NCBI GenBank assembly: GCA_016779565.1
Contig: JADHNJ010000009.1
Coordinates: 1-64,000 of the forward strand
Reading direction: 5' to 3'
DNA length: 64,000 nt
DNA from: Pseudomonadales bacterium
GTDB taxonomy: Bacteria > Pseudomonadota > Gammaproteobacteria > Pseudomonadales > Azotimanducaceae
Made by a program: the position numbers and the translations under genes. Below, one piece after another: positions 57,619 to 64,000 of this stretch. Within the stretch, counting starts at the first letter, position 1, and the number at the start of each line of letters is the position of its first letter. The notes under the pieces are model-generated. The model did not search any database. It had not been told where the DNA came from and was given only the letters and a program-made list of their open reading frames with translations.

Positions 57619-57639
57619 GAACGTCGAATAGCGACGTTC
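57619..57639 (+). other. rpoD leader hairpin 2
   Basis: A perfect eight-base stem GAACGTCG/CGACGTTC with AATAG loop ends 75 bases before the rpoD ATG. It is not followed by a T-run. Position suggests a leader element rather than a terminator. Confidence 0.6.
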
Positions 57640-57714
57640 GAGCCCAAAAAGAAGCAATTTTTCGTGCTCGCTTGAACCTAAAGCAGCATCAACTCAAACA
57701 GGAGATCTCGGTAA

Positions 57715-59649
57715 ATGGCAAATCACACGACAGAGGGTGACTTTGATTCGATTATCGAAAGCGATGCAATTGAAAATTCAGCTGATGATATGGATGCCCT
57801 CGAGGTACTCACCAGCAGGATCGTGCTGGCGACCGAGGCTGACGATGAAGTTGAGAACATCGAGTCGGTGCTGAACTCACTGATCGAAAAAGGCCGGGCC
57901 GACGGGTATCTCACATACGACACATTGACTGAGTCACTACCCCAACGAATTTTAGGTTCGGAGGAATTTGATAATATTTGTCAAGCCTTCGCCGACTTGA
58001 ACGTCATCATATGCGAAGTAGCCCCTAAGGATCTGGCGGATCTAAAAACCGATTCAGAAGAAACCATGTCCGAGGAATCGTTGCTCAACATCAGCGATGC
58101 CGCCGGCAAAACCATGGATCCTGTCAGGATGTACATGCGCGAGATGGGCACAGTGCCCTTGTTGACCCGCGAGGGCGAGATTGTTATTGCCAAGCGCATT
58201 GAAGATGGCATTCGCGATGCAATGCGAGTTTTAGCGGGCTACCCGGGGGCAGTAGATTATGTCCTTGAAGCCTATGACCGGCTGATTGAGCAGCAAGAAG
58301 ACGATACCGCCATTTTGGATGTGTCATCGATCATCGCGGGGTTTTTAGACCCTGAGACTGAAATTCCAGATACCTCTGACATCGCCGAAGCCAAATCCAG
58401 TGGTCAATTTCAAGAAAGTGAAACAGAAACTCACAACGGGCCTGACCCAGAATTAGTGGCTTCAAGATTTGCTCAATTACGTAAAACGCAGAAAGCTTTG
58501 CTGCGTTTGGCGGCAAAAAACGCGCCCGATTCACCGAAATATCAGCAAGGCCTCGCGAAAGTCCAAGACGTGTTTTCTTTACTGAAATTAGTCCCTGCCG
58601 TGATGGACCCCCTCGTAAGTATGATCGAATCTGACATGGGAATGATCCGCGCCCAGGAAAAAACCATCAGAGAAATCTGTACGACAAAGTGTGGCATGCC
58701 TAAAGCGGAATTTTTAGAGCGCTATGGTCTTTGCCAAGTCGACGTTGCGTTCGTAGATAAGCTAGAAAAAGCTGGCGAGCCCTGGTCCAGTAAAATAGAT
58801 GCTAACCGTGTTTCGCTGCGACACGCCGTTAAGACGATGCGACGTGTCGCCGAAGTCAGAGGCATCGGTGTTGAAGAGATCAAGCAAAATCACAAAGCAC
58901 TGCACTCTGCGCTGACGGCCATGCGGCGGGCCAAAAAAGATATGATCGAGGCTAATCTCAGGCTGGTGATATCCATTGCAAAAAAATACACCAATCGCGG
59001 TTTACACTTTTTGGATTTGATTCAAGAGGGCAACATCGGCTTGATGAAGGCGGTTGATAAGTTCGAATATCGTAGAGGGTTTAAGTTCTCGACTTACGCA
59101 ACTTGGTGGATTCGCCAAGCGATTACCCGAAGTATTTCGGATCTTGCGCGAACCATCCGGGTACCGGTCCACATGATGGAGACAGTCAACAAAATTAACA
59201 GGCTGAGCCGTCAGCTACTCCAAGAGTTGGGCCGCCCCGCCACCATTGAGGAGCTCAGCCTGAAGATGGAATTGCCTCAAGATAAAGTAATTAAAGCCCT
59301 CGATGTCGCTAAACAGCCGATATCGCTGGAAACCCCAGTTGGCGATGACGATGATTCAACCATTTGGAATCTGGTTAGCGACACGTCTGTAGAGTCACCC
59401 CTGGATCATGCTGCCGACGAAGGGCTTCGTGAGACCACCAATGAAGTTTTGACCGCCTTAACTGAGCGAGAAGCCAAAGTGTTAAGAATGCGATTCGGCA
59501 TTGACATGAATACGGATCACACCTTGGAAGAGGTTGGCCGTCAGTTTTCTGTGACCCGGGAGCGTATTCGGCAGATAGAAGCCAAAGCTTTGAGAAAACT
59601 CCGTCACCCCGCGCGTTCTGAACAATTAAAGAGTTTTATCGAGCGCTAG
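57715..59649 (+). CDS. rpoD: RNA polymerase primary sigma factor RpoD (sigma70)
   Basis: RpoD is the housekeeping sigma factor. The 644 residues contain region 1.1 (about 30-100), region 1.2 ([20 protein letters not shown] near 132), the non-conserved region (about 150-390), region 2 ([40 protein letters not shown] and WWIRQAITR) that melts the -10, region 3 ([17 protein letters not shown]) and region 4 ([16 protein letters not shown]). AGGAGATCTCGGTAA precedes the ATG. The usual rpsU-dnaG upstream is missing; cysQ is 830 bases away. Confidence 0.97.
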   Translation: MANHTTEGDFDSIIESDAIENSADDMDALEVLTSRIVLATEADDEVENIESVLNSLIEKGRADGYLTYDTLTESLPQRILGSEEFDNICQAFADLNVIICEVAPKDLADLKTDSEETMSEESLLNISDAAGKTMDPVRMYMREMGTVPLLTREGEIVIAKRIEDGIRDAMRVLAGYPGAVDYVLEAYDRLIEQQEDDTAILDVSSIIAGFLDPETEIPDTSDIAEAKSSGQFQESETETHNGPDPELVASRFAQLRKTQKALLRLAAKNAPDSPKYQQGLAKVQDVFSLLKLVPAVMDPLVSMIESDMGMIRAQEKTIREICTTKCGMPKAEFLERYGLCQVDVAFVDKLEKAGEPWSSKIDANRVSLRHAVKTMRRVAEVRGIGVEEIKQNHKALHSALTAMRRAKKDMIEANLRLVISIAKKYTNRGLHFLDLIQEGNIGLMKAVDKFEYRRGFKFSTYATWWIRQAITRSISDLARTIRVPVHMMETVNKINRLSRQLLQELGRPATIEELSLKMELPQDKVIKALDVAKQPISLETPVGDDDDSTIWNLVSDTSVESPLDHAADEGLRETTNEVLTALTEREAKVLRMRFGIDMNTDHTLEEVGRQFSVTRERIRQIEAKALRKLRHPARSEQLKSFIER

Positions 59650-59726
59650 GTGACTGCCGCAGTGAGGTCAGTCCCAAGCACTGTGCAAGCATTGGTGCGA
59701 CATATCCAATAGATGGGAGCGGTGCC

Positions 59727-60161
59727 ATGACGGTCTTCGCGGACACCAAAAAAGCGTTAGCTGTCAGAAGCTGGTGGGCGAACGCCCTACTGGCCTTCTG
59801 TTTATACATGACGATTATCTATTTACCTTTTGATCTGTTTTATAAGCCGTTAGAGGCAGATCAGGAGGTCTGGTTTGGCATGATGTTTACGGGTTGGGCA
59901 GCAAAATTAGGTGGTCTGCTGCACTGGTTTGTATATGGCTGGGGTGCTTATGGACTGATGCATGGCAAGTCATGGCTGTGGCCTTGGATGGGCTTGTACG
60001 TCGCTCAGGTAGCACTAAGTATGTTGTTATGGTCCCTGCTTGCCGATCGCGGTCCAGGCCTTGTGGCAGGAATGATTGCTGCGGCTCCCTTCATTGGCTT
60101 GGCGATCTTGATTCATATCAGGCCGAGTGGTTACATCAGAGTCGACGTAGACAAGGATTAA
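59727..60161 (+). CDS. Uncharacterised membrane protein of 144 residues
   Basis: Four predicted membrane segments (about 18-36, 55-72, 83-103 and 109-128), with many Trp and Gly residues and no enzyme motif. GGGAG precedes the ATG at good spacing, and coding content is normal. It ends nine bases before the SDR gene, so the two probably form one operon. I do not recognise the family; a helper for the reductase's membrane-bound substrate would be speculation. Confidence 0.75.
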   Translation: MTVFADTKKALAVRSWWANALLAFCLYMTIIYLPFDLFYKPLEADQEVWFGMMFTGWAAKLGGLLHWFVYGWGAYGLMHGKSWLWPWMGLYVAQVALSMLLWSLLADRGPGLVAGMIAAAPFIGLAILIHIRPSGYIRVDVDKD

Positions 60162-60169
60162 GGGTGACC

Positions 60170-61126
60170 ATGGACAGTTTTTCGGGAAAGATTGCAGTTG
60201 TGACAGGCGGGGGCACGGGTATGGGCCGAAGCTTGTGTCAAGCGCTGGCCAAGGCTGGATGTCATGTTGCGTTGTGTGATGTGGTCGAGGAAAACATGGC
60301 AGAGACCCGAGCCTTGTGCGAAGCCAATGATGGTGTGCGCATTTCAACGCATTTGTGCGATGTGTCTATTGAATCAGACATGATCAAATTTCAAACCGAG
60401 GTGGCCGAGACCCACGGTGATTCCATCGATCTTTTGTTTAACAATGCAGGGATTGGTGGCGGCGGTGGTTTTGTCGCCGGTGAGCGAGAAGAATGGGAAA
60501 AAACCTTTGCCGTTTGTTGGTATGGCGTGTACTACGGGTGCCGCGTCTTTTTACCGATGTTGATGCGCAGCGCTGAGGCCCACATCGTCAACACCAGTAG
60601 TGTTAACGGCTTCTGGGCTTCCCTGGGCCCGAACGTGCCCCACACCGCTTACGCCGCGGCTAAATTTGCGGTCAAAGGTTTCTCCGAGGCATTGATTACC
60701 GATTTGCGGTTGAATGCACCGCATATCTCGGTCTCAGTCGTGATGCCAGGGCACATTGGAACCTCGATTGCGATTAATTCGGGCAGGATTCTTGGCCATA
60801 CTGCGCCGCTGGATATGAGCGAAGCCGAAGTTAAGGTCGTTCGTGAACGCTTGATGAATCAGCCTGGGCCAATCTCAGAAGCCATTATGAATGTCAGCGA
60901 TGACCAATTGCGAACGTTGATGCATCAGCGTGGCATTGAGTTTCGGGACAACGCGCCTATGTCAGCTGATCAGGCGGCGGATGTAATTCTCAATGGGGTG
61001 AAAGCCAAACAATGGCGTATATTGGTCGGTGACGATGCCGAGCGTTTAGACGAGCGAGTTCGACAAAACCCTTGGAATGTCTATGATCTTGATTTTTCTG
61101 CTCTAACCTCGATTAACGCAAGCTAA
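60170..61126 (+). CDS. Short-chain dehydrogenase/reductase
   Basis: A classical SDR of 318 residues. The cofactor loop is VTGGGTGMGRSLCQAL near 11, the acidic CDVV near 40 favours NAD(H), NNAGIGGGG near 95, the catalytic Ser in VNTSSVNGF near 140 and Tyr/Lys in YAAAKFAVKGF near 165. The long C-terminus beyond 210 is typical of steroid or aliphatic alcohol-type SDRs, but the substrate is unknown. ATG 60170 follows the membrane-protein stop; an open frame extends upstream to 59894 without family support. Confidence 0.86.
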   Translation: MDSFSGKIAVVTGGGTGMGRSLCQALAKAGCHVALCDVVEENMAETRALCEANDGVRISTHLCDVSIESDMIKFQTEVAETHGDSIDLLFNNAGIGGGGGFVAGEREEWEKTFAVCWYGVYYGCRVFLPMLMRSAEAHIVNTSSVNGFWASLGPNVPHTAYAAAKFAVKGFSEALITDLRLNAPHISVSVVMPGHIGTSIAINSGRILGHTAPLDMSEAEVKVVRERLMNQPGPISEAIMNVSDDQLRTLMHQRGIEFRDNAPMSADQAADVILNGVKAKQWRILVGDDAERLDERVRQNPWNVYDLDFSALTSINAS

Positions 61127-61138
61127 ATAATCCCAGCC

Positions 61139-62005
61139 TTATAACGCTTCGATGGCACGCTCAATGCGCTTCGATAGGCCAGGGCTTTGGGTTACCGCGG
61201 CGGCCTGCTGAAAAAATTGTTCAGCAGCGCTTCGATCCCCCAAGGCATCAGTGGCCAAACCTTGCATTAACAAAATTTGCCCGAGGGTGGGATGATGCCA
61301 AGCTCGGGGTAAGTCACGCAGTCGCGATAAAACAGCCAGGGCCTGGTCGAAGGCCTCTTGTTGAAAATAAAATTGTGCTAGTTGCATCATCGCGACTGGT
61401 TGATCAGTTTCGGTGAGAGCACCAGCAGTGAGTTGTGCTTCGGCCGCCTCGGCCTCTCCCGCTTTAGCTGAGATCAAACCGAGGCCGATTTGATAAAAAT
61501 ATGGACTCGCTGCCTGAAGTTTCGGTAACCATTGCTTCGCTTTATCGATATCACCACCGGCAATCCCCGGCGCCTGGGTAAAAAATCCAACGATCGCAAA
61601 ATGTGACAGGGCGTGGGCAGGGTCCGCTTCCACGGCTTGTTGCCATGCATTGAGTGCTTTTTTGGCTGTTCCGGTTTTCTTAAAGATGTTGACCGTATCG
61701 ATTTCGCTTAGGTGAATCAATCCTTCTAAATAGTAACTGTCTCCAAGGGCGTACTTTGCCTCAATGAGCAATGACAGCTCTGATTTAGCCGTTGCAAAAT
61801 CACCTAACCGCCAAGCAGCGACCGCACTTTGAAACTGCTCTAATTGTGTTAAGGGTCGTTTGTCCTGGCTGGTTAGGCGCTCGCGAAGGCCTCGATAGTC
61901 ATCACCGGCAATAGAAAATGTGCTTGGGCTCGCTAACGCTTCGGCTGTCCATCCGATGAGCCAAATAAGGCTTACCAAAATCCAGACTGGTGGTGCAATC
62001 TTCAT
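61139..62005 (-). CDS. Secreted TPR-repeat protein
   Basis: The 288 residues start with a signal peptide or membrane anchor (about 8-26, ending ALASP). The rest is helical with TPR-like repeats (AVAAWRLGDFATAKSELSLL near 66, ALNAWQQAVEADPAHALSHF near 126, MLQLAQFYFQQEAFDQALAVL-like segment near 215, and GLATDALGDRSAAEQFFQQA near 255). Such proteins are scaffolds; no partner is evident. It is convergent with the SDR gene and divergent from the dehydratase-like gene. Confidence 0.8.
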   Translation of the reverse strand: MKIAPPVWILVSLIWLIGWTAEALASPSTFSIAGDDYRGLRERLTSQDKRPLTQLEQFQSAVAAWRLGDFATAKSELSLLIEAKYALGDSYYLEGLIHLSEIDTVNIFKKTGTAKKALNAWQQAVEADPAHALSHFAIVGFFTQAPGIAGGDIDKAKQWLPKLQAASPYFYQIGLGLISAKAGEAEAAEAQLTAGALTETDQPVAMMQLAQFYFQQEAFDQALAVLSRLRDLPRAWHHPTLGQILLMQGLATDALGDRSAAEQFFQQAAAVTQSPGLSKRIERAIEAL

Positions 62006-62097
62006 TGTGAAGGTTCGTTCCTAAAAAGAATCAAAGCGTCCTCATCGGCGCCGGTGATGTTAGACTGCTATCATAGAGTCTAAAAGCTGACAGTCAA

Positions 62098-63057
62098 TTG
62101 ATTGCACCGACGATATCCGAAATAGAGGCCGCGAGCCGCCTGGTCTATGAGGCCTTGGAACCAACGCCCACAATTCATTGGCCGCTCCTAGACGAGATCA
62201 TGGGTAGAAAGGTTTGGCTCAAGCATGAAAATCACTTACCCACTGGCGCCTTTAAGGTTCGCGGGGGTCTTGTATATCTCAATCGATTGATGGCGGTTTC
62301 GCCACCTTCAGGCGTTTGTGCCGCAACCCGAGGCAATCACGGTCTAAGCATTGCCTATGCTTCAGAGCGCTTTGATTTACCCTGCGTGATTTTCGTGCCG
62401 GAAGGTAATAGCCTTGATAAGAATAGGGCCATGCGCGCTTTAGGGGCAGAGGTGCGTGAGATTGGTAAAGATTTTGATGAAAGCGTGTCCTATGCTGAAG
62501 CCTATGCTAAAGCATCAGGATTACACCAGATTCCCTCCTTTCATCCGGACCTAGTTTTAGGGGTTGCGTCTTATGCCCTTGAGTTTTTTACAGCGGCGAC
62601 CGAGCTTGACCGAGTTTATGTCCCGATTGGATTAGGTTCAGGCATTTGCGGGATTTTGGCCGCTAAACACGCCCTTGGGCTAAAGGTTGACGTCATTGGT
62701 GTTGTGTCCGAGGCCTTTCCGACTTATCTGAATTCAATGCAAGATGGGCAGATCGTCATGACGGCGCCAGGGTTCACCATTGCCGATGGCCTTGCAGTAA
62801 GGCGGGCAAATGCCGATGCCCTGGGTTATATACAAGCTGGCGTGAGTCGCATTGTTAGCGTGAGTGATGACGAGATTCTCAAAGCAATGGGTTGCTTGTT
62901 CGATTGCACCCATAATGTTGCCGAGGGCGCTGGAGTGGCGGCGCTGGCCGCAGCGTTAAAAGACCGATCATCCTGCGAACCCGATGATCAGATAGGCGTT
63001 GTGATATCAGGAGGTAATGTTTCGGCCGAGACTCTCGTGCACGCGATTGGCTCGTGA
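62098..63057 (+). CDS. Threonine dehydratase-like PLP-dependent enzyme (fold type II)
   Basis: A 319-residue serine/threonine dehydratase-family enzyme. The PLP lysine is Lys53 in LPTGAFKVRGGL, NHGLSIAYASE near 81 binds the PLP ring and LGSGICGILAAKHAL near 181 is the phosphate glycine loop. There is no C-terminal ACT domain, so it is not the regulated biosynthetic IlvA but closer to the catabolic or hydroxyaspartate-type enzymes. TTG start at 62098 without a clear ribosome site; TATCAT at 62069-62074 could be a -10 giving a short leader. Confidence 0.83.
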   Translation: MIAPTISEIEAASRLVYEALEPTPTIHWPLLDEIMGRKVWLKHENHLPTGAFKVRGGLVYLNRLMAVSPPSGVCAATRGNHGLSIAYASERFDLPCVIFVPEGNSLDKNRAMRALGAEVREIGKDFDESVSYAEAYAKASGLHQIPSFHPDLVLGVASYALEFFTAATELDRVYVPIGLGSGICGILAAKHALGLKVDVIGVVSEAFPTYLNSMQDGQIVMTAPGFTIADGLAVRRANADALGYIQAGVSRIVSVSDDEILKAMGCLFDCTHNVAEGAGVAALAAALKDRSSCEPDDQIGVVISGGNVSAETLVHAIGS

Positions 63058-63344
63058 GCTATCACCTCCGGCTCGAAGGTTTGGGTCCGATCGCTTAGCC
63101 CGAGAGCGAGGCAAGTATTGGTATAAATGTTTAAGGACCCTCGCTGATCAAGGGCTTTGACTGGTTGCCTGATTGGCTGGTTTTGGATAGATGCTCGCGG
63201 TATTTTGGAGATCAAAGAGGCGTTGATTTAGGCCTCGCTTGTGCAGGCGTTTTAGGGTTTAGCTAATGTCAAAAGGGGAGCGTTGTTAATTTAAAAGCAT
63301 CAGAACAGGTAGTACCCGGACAACAACCTAATCAAGGTCGCTCT

Positions 63345-64000
63345 TTGGTAGATGGATCTGTATCCGAGCATCTGGCCCAGCTCACCGGGTTTATGTTACT
63401 CGGATTTGTCGCAGTCATGGGGGCTAACCTCATGGAATCCTTATACATCGGTAACGTTGGCACTTTAGAACTGGCTGCCCTGGGTTTTACATTTCCGTTG
63501 GTCATGACATTACAGGGTATGACCATGGGGCTGGGTATTGGCGCATCATCGGTTGTTGCTCGGAGTATTGGAGCCCGAGATTGGCCAAATGCGAGACGTC
63601 TGATTACCCATAGTTTTGTACTCGTGATGATTTTTGTTGTGCTAGTGGCGGTAACGGTATTTGCGCTTCTGGATCCAATATTTAAGTTATTGGGCGCTAC
63701 CGAACTGGCTCAAAAGTTAGCTCGTGGCTATATGACGATCTGGCTTTTGGGATTGCCGTTTTTTGCTGTAGCCATGGTAGGTTCGTCACTGATGCGTGCG
63801 GCGGGGGACGCGATCAAGCCAAGCTATCTCATGACCGTCGGTGCGCTTATCCAAGTGATCCTAGGCCCGCCTCTCATCTTTGGATTTTCGAGCTATGAGG
63901 GTCTTGGGTTGACAGGCGCTGCCCTCGCCTTTGTGATAGCACGGTCGATCAGCTTTTTGATGTATGCGTATTACGTCTATCGTGATCGCTTGTTGGTCAT
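63345..64000 (+). CDS. MATE-family efflux transporter, 3' end outside the window
   Basis: The frame continues to the last base without a stop. About 218 residues are visible with five or six membrane segments. The N-terminus (LVDGSVSEHLAQLTGFM, ESLYIGNVGTLELAALGFTF, TMGLGIGASSVVARSIG) matches MATE multidrug/Na+-drug antiporters. TTG at 63345 has AAGG eight bases upstream and starts one to two residues from the usual family start. The frame is open back to 63267, but its AAAAGGGGAG at 63271-63280 serves no canonical in-frame start. Confidence 0.85.
   Translation, partial: MVDGSVSEHLAQLTGFMLLGFVAVMGANLMESLYIGNVGTLELAALGFTFPLVMTLQGMTMGLGIGASSVVARSIGARDWPNARRLITHSFVLVMIFVVLVAVTVFALLDPIFKLLGATELAQKLARGYMTIWLLGLPFFAVAMVGSSLMRAAGDAIKPSYLMTVGALIQVILGPPLIFGFSSYEGLGLTGAALAFVIARSISFLMYAYYVYRDRLLV

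Larger units (their letters stand above)
56886..57714. other. 829-base non-coding region upstream of rpoD
   Basis: No ORF of convincing length or composition lies here. The first half shows nothing I can assign. From 57220 it turns AT-rich, then carries a cluster of inverted repeats: three overlapping dyads at 57405-57451, a hairpin CTCTG/CAGAG near 57490-57505, and three more between 57560 and 57639. A long rpoD leader or an unknown RNA is likely. A 62-residue frame from GTG 57552 that runs into rpoD is judged to be chance. Confidence 0.6.

Noticed and set aside
57552-57740. 62-codon frame overlapping the rpoD start
   Set aside because: It runs through the leader hairpins and into rpoD in another frame. 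The lack of stops is explained by GC-rich inverted repeats, and no homologue is recognised.
59894-60169. 92-residue N-terminal extension of the SDR
   Set aside because: The extra part lies inside the membrane-protein gene in another frame. SDRs of this type begin a few residues before the glycine loop, at ATG 60170.

Overview
The window reads as one contiguous piece of a gammaproteobacterial chromosome. The gene order matches conserved blocks known from Pseudomonas, Escherichia and their marine relatives: def-fmt-rsmB-trkA-trkH; LysM-dprA-(purE)-tsaC-aroE; coxB-coxA-cox11-coxC-DUF2909-surf1-ctaB-sco; thrB-DUF2782-polA-engB-cyt c4-dsbA; yigB-xerC-DUF484-dapF-lysA-lptM with divergent cyaY; argH with divergent hemC-hemD-hemX-hemY; rho-trxA. 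A fused CuA/cytochrome c CoxB, cytochromes c4 and c5, a Mg-type HemB and a T. foetus-type IMP dehydrogenase fit an aerobic, probably marine or free-living member of the Pseudomonadales-like lineages. I cannot name the species. No rRNA, tRNA, insertion sequence, prophage, CRISPR array or known defence system is visible. Base composition looks even, except for a few non-coding gaps.

Layout. 0-7.3 kb: a lipid A acyltransferase, then a tightly packed reverse-strand operon def-fmt-rsmB-trkA-trkH-methyltransferase (formyl-Met handling, rRNA methylation, K+ uptake). 7.4-13.9 kb: a forward block with a LysM protein, dprA, purE, tsaC, aroE, prlC and yheV. 13.9-14.5 kb: a roughly 600-base gap with a promoter-like pair, a possible small ORF and an 18-base tandem repeat. 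14.5-21.9 kb: the aa3-type cytochrome c oxidase cluster, complete except that heme A synthase (ctaA/cox15) is missing. 22-32 kb: thrB, polA, a candidate sRNA gap, engB, cytochrome c4, dsbA, an acyl-CoA synthetase-like enzyme, IMP dehydrogenase and cytochrome c5. 32-42 kb: comM, a glnK-type PII gene behind a sigma54-type promoter, thrC, and the yigB-lptM block. 42-46 kb: the heme block hemCDXY. 46-56 kb, reverse strand: flavin reductase, rho, trxA, hemB, an ABC-F ATPase, dsbB, acpH, gshA, hslR, yrfG. 56-64 kb: cysQ, an 830-base gap with unusual inverted repeats, rpoD, a small membrane protein, an SDR, a TPR protein, a threonine dehydratase-like enzyme, and the start of a MATE transporter cut by the window edge.

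How the genes connect. The respiratory genes form one theme: the oxidase with its copper chaperones (Cox11, SCO), heme O synthase, SURF1, two soluble or attached cytochromes (c4, c5), and heme synthesis (hemB, hemC, hemD, hemX, hemY). DsbA and DsbB, TrxA and GshA cover thiol chemistry. ThrB and ThrC, DapF, LysA, ArgH and AroE are amino-acid biosynthesis.

No clearly new multi-gene system was found. The points most worth a second look are the overlapping inverted repeats upstream of rpoD, the polA-engB sRNA candidate, the coxB upstream region, the missing heme A synthase, and the protist-type IMP dehydrogenase.
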